Source of the DNA: Spirochaetaceae bacterium | GTDB lineage: Bacteria; Spirochaetota; Spirochaetia; Treponematales; Rectinemataceae | DNA: 9,049 nucleotides | Assembly: GCA_003452735.1 (NCBI GenBank) | Contig: DMNL01000050.1 | Coordinates: 1 to 9,049, forward strand | Direction: 5' to 3' | Part shown: positions 1 to 7,879 of the stretch, piece after piece | Layout of the letters: the number at the start of each line of letters is the position of its first letter | Numbering within the stretch: position 1 is the first letter of the stretch | Made by a program: the position numbers and the translations under genes | The notes under the pieces: model-generated | Told to the model about the DNA's origin: nothing | Seen by the model: only the letters and a program-made list of their open reading frames with translations | Databases searched by the model: none

Positions 1-3
1 GCA

Positions 4-2412
4 TCAGGCTTTTGTCCCAATGTGATTTCCAGTTACTTTATCTATTTTGTTCTGCTCTGAAATGAGCAGTTTCATTATTTTCTCTGGGATAAGGGGCAGA
101 TCGTAATATTCGAGCGTCTTTCCTGTTGCAGCTCTAATGGCCTCGAGAACAGCAAAATAGCCCGCAATACCATACTGCAATGGAGGCTCGCCAACTGCCT
201 TTGAGTTATAAGGTGCAAATGGATTATCGATGCTTGGCAGGAATTCGATATCTATATTGGGAGGCATAAAGTTTATATCGGGCACTTTATAGGTGGATAG
301 GGTGTCCGAAATAGGCTTACCATCGGGCTCGAAGCGCAGATCTTCGAGCAGAGCCCAGCCTAGGCCTTGTGCAAGGGCTCCTTCGATCTGCCCTATATCG
401 ACGCTTTCATCGATACTCTCACCAATATCGTGGACAATTGTTGCCCTGTCGATTGTATATGTGCCTCGTAGGACATCTATGCTGGCTTCTACCAGCGCTG
501 CGCCATAGACATGATAGGCAAAAGGCTTTCCACGTTCTGTTTCCATATCATATTCGAGCATCGGCGTCGCATAGAATCCATGTGCGGATAGATCTTGCCG
601 TGAAGCGCTCATGGCCTCGACAAGCTGCTCCCAGCTGAGATGATCAGGTGCTCCATCTACTAGCACTGCTCCATCTTTGATATCGATCTTTTCGAGATCG
701 ACCATAAGGAGCTCTGCGGCTTTCTTTAAGAGTCTTCCTCGGATTTCCTGGCATGCAATTTTTGCCGCCATACCATTCATATCCGATCCTGTACTCGCGG
801 CGGTCGGCACAGTATTGGCTACTGTCAAAGTTGTAGTGCGTTGAACCGTAACTCGATCTATTGGAACACCGAGAGTCTTTGCAACAATTATCGCGATTTT
901 TCGCGCCACCTGCTGGCCCATTTCGATGGCGCCCGTCGAGACCACTACCGAGCCATCGCTGTAGATATGCACAAGGGCTCCGGCCTGATTCATCTGTAGC
1001 TTAGTAAAACTTATGCCAAATGCTACGGGAATAAGGCCAAGGCCCTTCTTTTTTAGTCGATGCGAGGCATTGAACTCTGTAATTCTAGCTCTTAGCGCAG
1101 GATAATCGACCTTGCGGAGAAGCTGCTCAACCGAGTCCGATGCGCGCACTCGCTCCATAGTCATGCCATAATAGGTCACGTCGCCTTCTTGGAAGAGATT
1201 GTTCCGCTTTATTTCTACTGGATCGATTCCCATCTTTTGTGCAAGCGCGTCGATTGCCGATTCGATAACAAAGAACGCTTGAGGCCCTCCAAAGCCCCTA
1301 AAGGCGGTGAAAGAGGGCAGGTTCGTATGGCACATATAGCCAGTTACTCTAACATTCGGGATCTGATAGGCACCCGTAGCATGCAGCACAGTGCGTGCAA
1401 GAATTGCCGCCGATAGATCGCAGGTCGAGCCAGAATTCTGGTAGTAGTCTGCCTCGAAAGCCATGAGTTTGCCATTCGCATCTGCGCCGAGGCGAAAATC
1501 TGTGGAATAAGGATGACGCTTGCCTGTGGCCCGCATATCATCCTTGCGGTTGAGGTATATTTCGACTGGCTTTCCCGTAACCCAGGAAGCGACGGCAGCC
1601 ATACATGCCCAATTGGCTCCTTGATCTTCCTTGCCGCCAAATGCTCCACCTAGGCGTCTTGCCTCGACTTCCACCATGTTCATGGGTAAGCCCAGCGCTT
1701 GAGCAACCGCTCTTTGTACGCCCGTTGGCCCCTGTGTACTCGAAATGACATGTACTCTACGACCATCTATAACTTGAGCGATTGCTCCCTGGGTTTCGAG
1801 ATAGACATGTTCTTGCCCACCCGAATCTACTCTGCCTTCGACGACAAAGGCACATTTTGAAAATGCCTCGAGCACATCTCCACAAGCTATTGTCCGCGGT
1901 GGAAAGATAAAATCTCCCTTGGTTGCCGCTTCCCTTGCATCTATGATTGCAGGAAGGTTTTCTCCTTCGATGCGCACAAGGCTTGCGGCTTTTCTTGCAA
2001 GACTGCGAGAAGTCGCCACAACAATTGCCAAAGGCTGGCCCCAATAATGCCACTCCTCCTCTGGAAGGAGCTGCTCGTCGGGCTTGTTAAACCCAATCTG
2101 ATTGGTTCCAGGGATGTCTTTTGCCAGGATGACCCGTACAGAAGCGTCGAGCTCGATAGCCTTCTCTATGTGGATAGAGTGGATTTTTCCATGTGCGCTC
2201 TGCGATAGAACGACGACGGCCTGGAGGCAACCTGCTGGTCGCGGAATATCATCAATATATTGAGTTTGCCCCAGAACATTTGGTAGCGATTCGGGTATTA
2301 AGCCCGACGAGCCGCTTTCCAATTCCGCTCGACCTGCCCATTTAAGACTCATGTCCGAATTAGCCTCCCGAGCCCGGAATTCGTCCTGCTCAAGTATATC
2401 TTTATTATTCAT
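4..2412 (-). CDS. xdhB: Xanthine dehydrogenase, molybdenum-binding subunit
   Basis: This 802-residue protein is the molybdopterin (large) subunit of a xanthine dehydrogenase. It would hydroxylate hypoxanthine to xanthine and xanthine to urate in the cytoplasm and pass electrons to the Fe-S/FAD subunit encoded just upstream. The N-terminal a/b hammerhead domain runs to about residue 160 (QYIDDIP at 51-57), and the Moco-binding domains follow. Aligned by spacing to mammalian XDH, the active-site residues are present: Q227 (STQ), E262 (GGAFGGKE), R340, F374 (FRGFGGPQ), F469 (GISF), A539 (PTAAS) and the catalytic base E742 (KAVGEPPL). E262 and R340 match bovine Glu802 and Arg880, which bind purines and are replaced in aldehyde oxidases. 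Length fits separate XdhB subunits, with an N-terminal extension of about 37 residues. The ATG at 2412 overlaps the xdhA stop as ATGA and has GGAGGAG upstream. Complete. Confidence 0.95.
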   Translation of the reverse strand: MNNKDILEQDEFRAREANSDMSLKWAGRAELESGSSGLIPESLPNVLGQTQYIDDIPRPAGCLQAVVVLSQSAHGKIHSIHIEKAIELDASVRVILAKDIPGTNQIGFNKPDEQLLPEEEWHYWGQPLAIVVATSRSLARKAASLVRIEGENLPAIIDAREAATKGDFIFPPRTIACGDVLEAFSKCAFVVEGRVDSGGQEHVYLETQGAIAQVIDGRRVHVISSTQGPTGVQRAVAQALGLPMNMVEVEARRLGGAFGGKEDQGANWACMAAVASWVTGKPVEIYLNRKDDMRATGKRHPYSTDFRLGADANGKLMAFEADYYQNSGSTCDLSAAILARTVLHATGAYQIPNVRVTGYMCHTNLPSFTAFRGFGGPQAFFVIESAIDALAQKMGIDPVEIKRNNLFQEGDVTYYGMTMERVRASDSVEQLLRKVDYPALRARITEFNASHRLKKKGLGLIPVAFGISFTKLQMNQAGALVHIYSDGSVVVSTGAIEMGQQVARKIAIIVAKTLGVPIDRVTVQRTTTLTVANTVPTAASTGSDMNGMAAKIACQEIRGRLLKKAAELLMVDLEKIDIKDGAVLVDGAPDHLSWEQLVEAMSASRQDLSAHGFYATPMLEYDMETERGKPFAYHVYGAALVEASIDVLRGTYTIDRATIVHDIGESIDESVDIGQIEGALAQGLGWALLEDLRFEPDGKPISDTLSTYKVPDINFMPPNIDIEFLPSIDNPFAPYNSKAVGEPPLQYGIAGYFAVLEAIRAATGKTLEYYDLPLIPEKIMKLLISEQNKIDKVTGNHIGTKA

Positions 2413-3935
2413 GGAAATAGCTCCTCCGCAACACCGCTATCTTCAAAGAGGCGCACAAAATGTGCAAGCATGAGCCTATAGACCATTCTGCGCCGATATT
2501 CTTCAGATCCGCGCACATCGCTTATGGGCTTTACCGAAGCCTCAGCCAAGCTTGCCGTTTTCTTTGCAAGCTCGGCCATCGTTTTCCCATCTGAGATAGG
2601 GCAGAATGAACCTTCGAGCAGCTCCATTGCTGCTTTGCTGACTATTGGTATAGGCGCGACTCCTCCAAGGCTTATGTGTACATCCTTGAACCTTTGCTCC
2701 TCGATTCTAAAAGATATGGCCGTATTTACGGCGGCGATATCGAGATTTTTGCGTTTGCTTGCCTTTTCAAAGGAGAATTTCCGTGTCTTGGGGTCGACAC
2801 AGCATGGAATCCTGATAGCTCTGATGACTTCTGTTGGTTTTAGATCGATTGTCTTGTATCCCAAAAAGAATTCTTCCAGCTTACAAGTACGCGCCGTTAT
2901 AGATGTGCCAAATCCCTCTTCTTCCTGCGATGAAATGACGAGTTCTGCGTCGAGAGCCAATAGCATTGCCGTGATATCCGCTACTGGCGAGGCATTGACG
3001 ATATTCCCGCCAATTGTAGCGAGATTGCGTATCAAGGTGCTTGCAAACATCGTTTCGAATTGCTCGATTCCCGGAACTTCTTGTCTTACAAGCTCTGAGG
3101 CAAAAAAGTCTCTCACCGTAACGGCAGCACCGATTTCGAGCCACTTTTGTCCTTTTTCCTCTAAGTAAGCAATCTCTTTGAATTCCGGCCTCATTCGAAT
3201 CAAGAATGGCGAAAAGTCTTCGCCTGGCTCGGGGTTCTTTACATAATAGTCTGTTCCTCCGCCTAAGATGACAATGCCATTAGATGTTATTCTCTCTTTT
3301 GGCGCTATTTGAGGGTTCTTTTTTTCTATCGAGTTCTGTGAAAATTGCCTGGATATTTCAGCTGCAAATTCGCTGACCGATAAAGGAAGCACATGAACAC
3401 CCACTAGCGCATTCAGCCTAGCCTCTGGATCGATGGGCAGGCCTTTGAATTGCTCGATAAGCCTAAGGGCTGCTCTTCGAATTGCAGCATACCCAGTACA
3501 TCGGCACAAGTTGCCATCTATGGCCTGCAAAGCGCCTGCAAGGTCGAGTGGTTTCGGTTCCGCCAGCCAAGAAGTCAAGGCGATGATGAATCCAGGCGTA
3601 CAAAACCCGCATTGACTTGCATTCTCATCTAAAAAGGCGCGCATGACTGGTGTAAGACCGTCTTGAGCTCCCTCTATTAAGCCTTCGAGCGTAATAAGAT
3701 GTTTGCCTTTGAGCTCGCCAATCGCAAGTAGGCACGAAGGAAGCGCTCGATATCGCAGTTGACTAGCTGCATATTCTCCAATCAATACAGCACATGCGCC
3801 ACAATCGCCCTCGCGACAACCTTCCTTTGTTGCCATAAGGCCAAGTTCGCCTCGAATTACATCGATTGCGGGCGTTCCTTCAGATGAATGAATATCATGC
3901 CATGTGTTGTTGACCTTTATGCGCAAATAAGCCAT
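2409..3935 (-). CDS. xdhA: Xanthine dehydrogenase, 2Fe-2S/FAD small subunit
   Basis: This 508-residue protein is the electron-transfer subunit of the same xanthine dehydrogenase. It takes electrons from the molybdenum site through two 2Fe-2S clusters to FAD and on to NAD+ or another acceptor; the acceptor cannot be read from the sequence. The ferredoxin-like domain has C40, C45, C48 and C68 (CREGDCGAC). The second, helical 2Fe-2S domain has C109, C112 (CGFC), C144 and C146 (CRCTGY). A linker at about 165-218 leads to the FAD domain, with GGGTD at 225-229 and TIGGNIVNASPVAD at 307-320. The C-terminal flavoprotein domain includes KASKRKNLDIAAVNTA near 391-406. The fused 2Fe-2S plus FAD architecture resembles Rhodobacter capsulatus XdhA (462 residues); this copy is somewhat longer. 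The ATG at 3935 has AGGGAG about 7 bases upstream and lies directly behind its own promoter. It is translationally coupled to xdhB. Confidence 0.95.
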   Translation of the reverse strand: MAYLRIKVNNTWHDIHSSEGTPAIDVIRGELGLMATKEGCREGDCGACAVLIGEYAASQLRYRALPSCLLAIGELKGKHLITLEGLIEGAQDGLTPVMRAFLDENASQCGFCTPGFIIALTSWLAEPKPLDLAGALQAIDGNLCRCTGYAAIRRAALRLIEQFKGLPIDPEARLNALVGVHVLPLSVSEFAAEISRQFSQNSIEKKNPQIAPKERITSNGIVILGGGTDYYVKNPEPGEDFSPFLIRMRPEFKEIAYLEEKGQKWLEIGAAVTVRDFFASELVRQEVPGIEQFETMFASTLIRNLATIGGNIVNASPVADITAMLLALDAELVISSQEEEGFGTSITARTCKLEEFFLGYKTIDLKPTEVIRAIRIPCCVDPKTRKFSFEKASKRKNLDIAAVNTAISFRIEEQRFKDVHISLGGVAPIPIVSKAAMELLEGSFCPISDGKTMAELAKKTASLAEASVKPISDVRGSEEYRRRMVYRLMLAHFVRLFEDSGVAEELFP

Positions 3936-3940
3936 TTTGC

Positions 3941-3964
3941 TCTCCCTAATCGAAAATTATATCA
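3941..3964 (-). promoter_or_regulatory. Extended -10 promoter and ribosome binding site of xdhAB
   Basis: Read on the minus strand, TGATATAAT lies at 3964-3956: a perfect TATAAT preceded by the TGn extension. The -35 region at 17-base spacing (ATGCCC) matches TTGACA at only three of six positions, which an extended -10 can tolerate. Transcription would start near 3949, giving a leader of only about 14 bases that holds little besides AGGGAGA (3947-3941) and the ATG at 3935. The leader is too short for a riboswitch or attenuator, so control is more likely by a DNA-binding protein. Inferred from sequence only. Confidence 0.65.
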
Positions 3965-3975
3965 TAGATTTTTCG
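3951..3975. promoter_or_regulatory. Possible operator: inverted repeat over the xdh -10
   Basis: The arms CGAAAA (3951-3956) and TTTTCG (3970-3975) form a perfect 6+6 inverted repeat with a 13-base spacer centred on the -10 of the xdhA promoter. A repressor bound here would block RNA polymerase. The CGAA and TTCG cores separated by 17 bases loosely recall the paired PurBoxes of Bacillus PurR, but the flanking bases do not match that consensus well. In AT-rich DNA, arms this short can occur by chance, so this is a candidate only. Confidence 0.3.
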
Positions 3976-4040
3976 GAAGGGCATTCATGACGCTGGACCC
4001 GAGCGCTTGTATCCCTCCTCTTGCTTTCCTCTGTTTATGG

Positions 4041-4072
4041 AAAAAGGCAACCTTTTTAAAAGGACTTGCCTT
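4041..4072 (-). terminator. Rho-independent terminator after ade
   Basis: On the minus strand, AAGGCAA (4072-4066) pairs with TTGCCTT (4049-4043). Inside lies a second stem, CCTTT with AAAGG, and a small loop; two unpaired bases (GT) separate the stems on the 5' side. The hairpin runs straight into a run of five T. It begins 28 bases beyond the ade stop, the expected place for a terminator. There is no matching T-run for the plus strand. It separates the transporter-ade unit from xdhAB. Confidence 0.8.
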
Positions 4073-4099
4073 AAGCATAAAGGCTGCCAAGATACCGAA

Positions 4100-5836
4100 T
4101 CAGTGTTTTTCTTTGACTATTTTGTCAGCGTAGAGCGATACTTTTTTGAACTTTTCGACATCGACAAGACCTTTGTCTGTAATCTTGAGGCTTGGAATAA
4201 CTGGAAGGGCCATAAACGAGAGCGTCATAAGAGGAGAAGTCGCTGTCAGACCTTCCTTCTGGAAGAGTCTATCGAAATCGCTCAGCTTTTTTATAACAAA
4301 GTCGGCCGGTTTATCGCTCATGAGACCTGCAACAGGCAAAGGCAGGTCCAGCAAGATTTGATCTCCCACTGCATAGACTAAGCCGCCCTTGATTTTGTTG
4401 AGATGCCTGGCTGCCTTGAAGATCGATAAATCATCGACGCCGGCGATTATCATATGATGCGAATCATGGCTAATAGTGCTGCCTATAGCTCCGCGTTTAA
4501 GACCAAGTCCCTGAATGAAGCCTTTTCCAATATTCCCCGAGCCTGTATGTCTCTCTATGACAAATATCTTGAGTATGTCGCGTTCGAGATCTGAAACGAG
4601 TGCTCCATTCTCGAAAGGAAGCTCCTCTATGCCATGGATGGTTATAAGCGAATTTTGTTGGACTTTGATTACTCTCACCGGAGACCCTTTATCAGGAATT
4701 ATGAAGTCTTCGGCAGTCAACCATTTGATATTGACCGAATCTCGGATCGCAATTGGAGCTCCAGAAAAGTCTTCGATCAGAGAACCATCTTTTGCAACAA
4801 TTTTGCCGTTTTTGACGACCGCTTTGATCTCGAAGGATTCAAATGAGGGGAACACGATAAAATCGGCCTTATAACCTGGAGCAATAGCACCTTGAGAAGG
4901 AATTCCAAACCATCTAGCTGCATTGCTCGAAGCTATGCGAATTGCATCTATAGGATCGACGCCTGCCTCCAACATAAGCCTTAGCGAGAAGTCTATGTGG
5001 CCCTCATCGCGTAGATCGTTGCAATGACGGTCATCTGAACATAGCATGAAGCGCCCTGCGTTTTCTCGTCTAACTGCCGATAACAAGTTGCGCAAATCCT
5101 TTGCCGTAGAGCCTTCCCTCAGCATTATGTACATTCCCTTGCCCACCTTCTCCAATGCTTCTTCTGCGCTGGTACACTCATGGTCAGAGCCTATTCCTGC
5201 GGCAATGTATGCCGAGAGGCGGGCGCCCGATAGCCCAGGAGAATGTCCGTCAATAGGCCTTCCATTTGACTTGAATAGTGCGATCTTATCCATAAGCTGC
5301 GGATCCTGCGCCAAAACTCCTGGATAGTTCATCACTTCGCCAAGCCCGAGTACGCGAGGCTCCTGTAAAAACTGATGCATATCAGAGGCATAGAGCGCCG
5401 CTCCAGCAGTATCGAAATCAGTTGCCGGTACGCACGATGGAACCATAAAATAAACATCTAGGGGAATGTTTTCCGAAACATTGAGCATATAGCGCATACC
5501 ATCATAGCCCATCACGTTGGCAATCTCATGAGGATCTGCAATTACAGTGGTGGTTCCGTGAGGTATTACGACTTTTGCATATTCGGCCGGAGTGAGAAGT
5601 GAGGACTCTATGTGTACATGGCCATCGACAAGACCAGGTGCAAGATACATTCCTCTGAGGTCTATTGTTTCCTTTGCCGAAAGCCCATCGTTGATTCCAG
5701 CTACATAACCGTTCTTAATCGAAACAACAGAATCCTTGAGCAAACGGCCAGAAAGGACATCTACTAGGATACAATTGGAATAATTGACGTCGCATTGTAC
5801 TTTTCCAATCGCGGCGTCTATGATGTCCTTTTTCAT
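4100..5836 (-). CDS. ade: Adenine deaminase (amidohydrolase superfamily)
   Basis: This 578-residue enzyme deaminates adenine to hypoxanthine and ammonia (EC 3.5.4.2) in the cytoplasm, feeding purine salvage or, here, xanthine dehydrogenase. Metal-site and family motifs are all present: H73 and H75 in GLVDGHVHIESS, DPHEIANVMG at 101-110, E167 in GLGEVMN, DGHSPG at 196-201, SDHE at 217-220, SDDRHCNDL at 267-275, and the Ade-specific C-terminal block with ISHDSHHMIIAGVDD at 455-469 and LPVIPSLKITDKGLVDV at 544-560. Length is normal for bacterial Ade. The reading frame stays open 96 codons further upstream, but that part lies inside the permease gene and shows no Ade similarity. The ATG at 5836 has AGGGAGG just upstream and overlaps the permease stop as ATGA. 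It is the last gene before the terminator at 4041-4072. Co-transcription with the importer implies purine import. Confidence 0.95.
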   Translation of the reverse strand: MKKDIIDAAIGKVQCDVNYSNCILVDVLSGRLLKDSVVSIKNGYVAGINDGLSAKETIDLRGMYLAPGLVDGHVHIESSLLTPAEYAKVVIPHGTTTVIADPHEIANVMGYDGMRYMLNVSENIPLDVYFMVPSCVPATDFDTAGAALYASDMHQFLQEPRVLGLGEVMNYPGVLAQDPQLMDKIALFKSNGRPIDGHSPGLSGARLSAYIAAGIGSDHECTSAEEALEKVGKGMYIMLREGSTAKDLRNLLSAVRRENAGRFMLCSDDRHCNDLRDEGHIDFSLRLMLEAGVDPIDAIRIASSNAARWFGIPSQGAIAPGYKADFIVFPSFESFEIKAVVKNGKIVAKDGSLIEDFSGAPIAIRDSVNIKWLTAEDFIIPDKGSPVRVIKVQQNSLITIHGIEELPFENGALVSDLERDILKIFVIERHTGSGNIGKGFIQGLGLKRGAIGSTISHDSHHMIIAGVDDLSIFKAARHLNKIKGGLVYAVGDQILLDLPLPVAGLMSDKPADFVIKKLSDFDRLFQKEGLTATSPLMTLSFMALPVIPSLKITDKGLVDVEKFKKVSLYADKIVKEKH

Positions 5837-6783
5837 TTTTCCTCCCTCATATATGAGGATCCAAGCGCTGCAGGCGCGCCCACTTTTTTGGACAGGGCTT
5901 CCCACCATGTAATAGCTACAAGCACTATTATAGTGCCAATATATGGCAACATGTTGAGAAAGTTCGCAGGTATGCTCGTTCCTGATGCCTGAAGACGAAA
6001 CTGGACTGCGTTGATTCCTCCGAACAATAGGGATCCCCACACTGCGCGTGCAGGATTCCACATCGAAAAGATAACGAGCGCAATCACAATCCAACCTCTT
6101 CCGCCAGTAATATTTTCCGACCATCCAGGAGTGTAAGAAAGAGAAAGATGGGCTCCTCCCAAAGCTATTAGCATTCCACCAATAATAGTATAGAAATATC
6201 TAGTTTTTGTAACATCGATTCCCATTGCATCGGCCGTATAGGGATCTTCTCCGACGGAACGAAGCCATAGGCCTGGTCTTGTCTTATAAAGAAAAAACCA
6301 TGCTAGGGGAATAAGGAGGTATACGAGATAGGTAATTATGTCTTGATTCAAAAATGCCGAAAGAATCGGAATGTCTTTTGCCCATTTTGGAGCAAAGGGC
6401 AGAATTCGCTCTGCTCTAAGGCCTACTAACCTGAAATTGTTGGATTCTGGTCCAAGCCTTTGTCCCAGAAATGATGAAAACCCTGTTCCAAAGAGCGTTA
6501 TCGAAAGCCCCGAGACAACTTGATTTGCCCTCATTGTCGTGGTAAGAAAAGCATGTATTAAGGCGAGCAGACCTCCGATCACCATTGCTACCAAGATTCC
6601 CAGCATGATGCTGTGGCTATAAAAGACAGCAGTAAAAGCAGACAAGGCGCCCATAAGCATGATTCCCTCGACACCGAGATTTAGAATACCGGTGCGTTCG
6701 GTGAAGATTTCTCCAATAGTAGCAATGGTAAGGCTCGTTCCTGCACGGATGGTAATCGTCAGAATTGAAGTGACAAAATCCAT
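5833..6783 (-). CDS. Nucleoside/purine ABC transporter permease (NupQ/YufQ-like)
   Basis: This 316-residue inner-membrane permease belongs to the BPD_transp_2 class and to the BMP-type nucleoside transporter branch. The family hallmark ERTGILNLGVEGIMLMGA lies at 29-46, and several hydrophobic segments are visible (roughly 35-55, 60-82, 150-167, 197-212, 230-242, 278-293). A cytoplasmic coupling loop typical of the family, GLWLRSVGEDPYTADAMGI, is at 171-189. It would pair with the permease encoded 16 bases upstream to form the channel. The ATG at 6783 is preceded by TAGGAG at 6 bases spacing. Its last codons carry the Shine-Dalgarno of ade, and its TGA overlaps the ade ATG. Substrate is inferred: Bacillus NupNOPQ and lactococcal BmpA-NupABC carry nucleosides, while the ade and xdh neighbours point to purines. 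Nucleobase, nucleoside or both cannot be decided. Confidence 0.9.
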   Translation of the reverse strand: MDFVTSILTITIRAGTSLTIATIGEIFTERTGILNLGVEGIMLMGALSAFTAVFYSHSIMLGILVAMVIGGLLALIHAFLTTTMRANQVVSGLSITLFGTGFSSFLGQRLGPESNNFRLVGLRAERILPFAPKWAKDIPILSAFLNQDIITYLVYLLIPLAWFFLYKTRPGLWLRSVGEDPYTADAMGIDVTKTRYFYTIIGGMLIALGGAHLSLSYTPGWSENITGGRGWIVIALVIFSMWNPARAVWGSLLFGGINAVQFRLQASGTSIPANFLNMLPYIGTIIVLVAITWWEALSKKVGAPAALGSSYMREEK

Positions 6784-6799
6784 ACAATACTCCTAAGTT

Positions 6800-7879
6800 T
6801 CATCCAGGCAAGTTGCTCTTATTGTCTTTTACTGCCAGAAGCCTGTATTCAGTGAACAGGGAGCCTGCTAGCATAGGGAATAGTATGAGACCTTGCATCA
6901 CGGTACCCATAGCCGCAGGTAGCCCCATTATCATCTGCACCTGATCGCCTCCTACAGATAGCGCGGCCAGCGCTACCGCTACAAAAGGAATCACAAGAGG
7001 ATTGAGTTGACTCATCCATGCAACTATTATCGCTGTATATCCATAACCAATAGAAAGGCCTTGCTGTAAACGATGTGATATCCCTGTTACCTCGAATGCT
7101 CCTGCTAGTCCGCAGAGAGCCCCGGAAAGCGTAATTGCAAGGACGATATTTCGTTCAACGGCGACTCCTTGATACCTTGCTGCTTGTTGGCTTGCACCAA
7201 TGATCTGCAGCTCGAAGCCCCAGCGAGTCCGCCTAAGAATAAACCACAGGACAAGGGCAACGAACAAAGCTATTAAAATGCCGATATGCGCGCGTCCCAC
7301 TATTCGTGGAAGCCAAGCATTAGATGAAAACATACGCGATCCGGGGAATCCATATCCCTTAGGATCTCGCCAGGGGCCGTAATAGAGGTATTCTGAGAAC
7401 AAAATGGCGATATAATTCATCATAAGGGTGACAAGAGTCTCGTCGACATTTAGAGAGGTCTTGAGAATCGCAGGAATGCCTGCCCAAAGTGCACCTGCAA
7501 GTAAGCCTCCTAATAATGCGCCCACAAGAAGAAAGGGACCTGGCAGGTATTGCTCTAGAAAAAGAGCCACTCCCGCCGCGGCTACGCCGCCCAGCGTAAG
7601 CTGACCTTCGGCACCTATATTCCAAAACTTTAACTGAAAAGCAATTGCCACTCCGAGGCCTGTCATCATTAGAGGTATGGCTTTTACAAGTGTTTCTGCA
7701 AAACCATGCAAAGACCCAAAAGCACCAATTGCCATTGCAGAATAGGTTTTGAGAGGATCGGCTCCGAAAATTGTGAGCAATAGGGCAGTCAGGCACAGAG
7801 AGACTGCAAATGATATCAGAGGGACGAGGATAAGGGCTGAAATCGATGTCGCCTTTCGTTTTTCGAATACGAACCTCAT
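6800..7879 (-). CDS. Nucleoside/purine ABC transporter permease (NupP/YufP-like)
   Basis: This 359-residue inner-membrane permease is the first of the two. The strongest family mark is FWNIGAEGQLTLGG at 85-98, typical of the YufP-like partner in BMP-family importers. A coupling loop, GFELQIIGASQQAARYQGV, is at 221-239. Hydrophobic segments occur around 13-38, 65-82, 95-110, 116-138, 148-164, 198-216, 244-262, 280-310 and 325-342. The start is a choice between TTG at 7882, overlapping the ATPase stop by four bases, and ATG at 7879, overlapping it by one (TGATG). GGAGG at 7891-7887 stands 7 bases from the ATG but only 4 from the TTG, so I chose ATG. The gene is followed after 16 bases by the second permease. 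Substrate is inferred from family and neighbours. Confidence 0.9.
   Translation of the reverse strand: MRFVFEKRKATSISALILVPLISFAVSLCLTALLLTIFGADPLKTYSAMAIGAFGSLHGFAETLVKAIPLMMTGLGVAIAFQLKFWNIGAEGQLTLGGVAAAGVALFLEQYLPGPFLLVGALLGGLLAGALWAGIPAILKTSLNVDETLVTLMMNYIAILFSEYLYYGPWRDPKGYGFPGSRMFSSNAWLPRIVGRAHIGILIALFVALVLWFILRRTRWGFELQIIGASQQAARYQGVAVERNIVLAITLSGALCGLAGAFEVTGISHRLQQGLSIGYGYTAIIVAWMSQLNPLVIPFVAVALAALSVGGDQVQMIMGLPAAMGTVMQGLILFPMLAGSLFTEYRLLAVKDNKSNLPG

Noticed and set aside
2524..3168. A 214-codon open frame on the plus strand.
   Set aside because: It is fully antisense to the conserved FAD domain of xdhA, has no recognisable motifs, and can be explained by the codon bias of the real gene.
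3936..4099. A purine riboswitch before xdhA.
   Set aside because: The predicted transcript leader is about 14 bases, and I see no three-way-junction core in the gap. The only strong hairpin is the ade terminator.
4007..4381. Plus-strand open frames that begin in the intergenic gap and run into ade.
   Set aside because: They are mostly antisense to the conserved C-terminus of ade, cross the terminator, and have no family resemblance.
5837..6124. The ade reading frame stays open for 96 more codons upstream, giving a 674-residue protein.
   Set aside because: That stretch overlaps the conserved C-terminal part of the permease gene and encodes a sequence without Ade similarity. The ATG at 5836 has a good Shine-Dalgarno and gives the normal family length.
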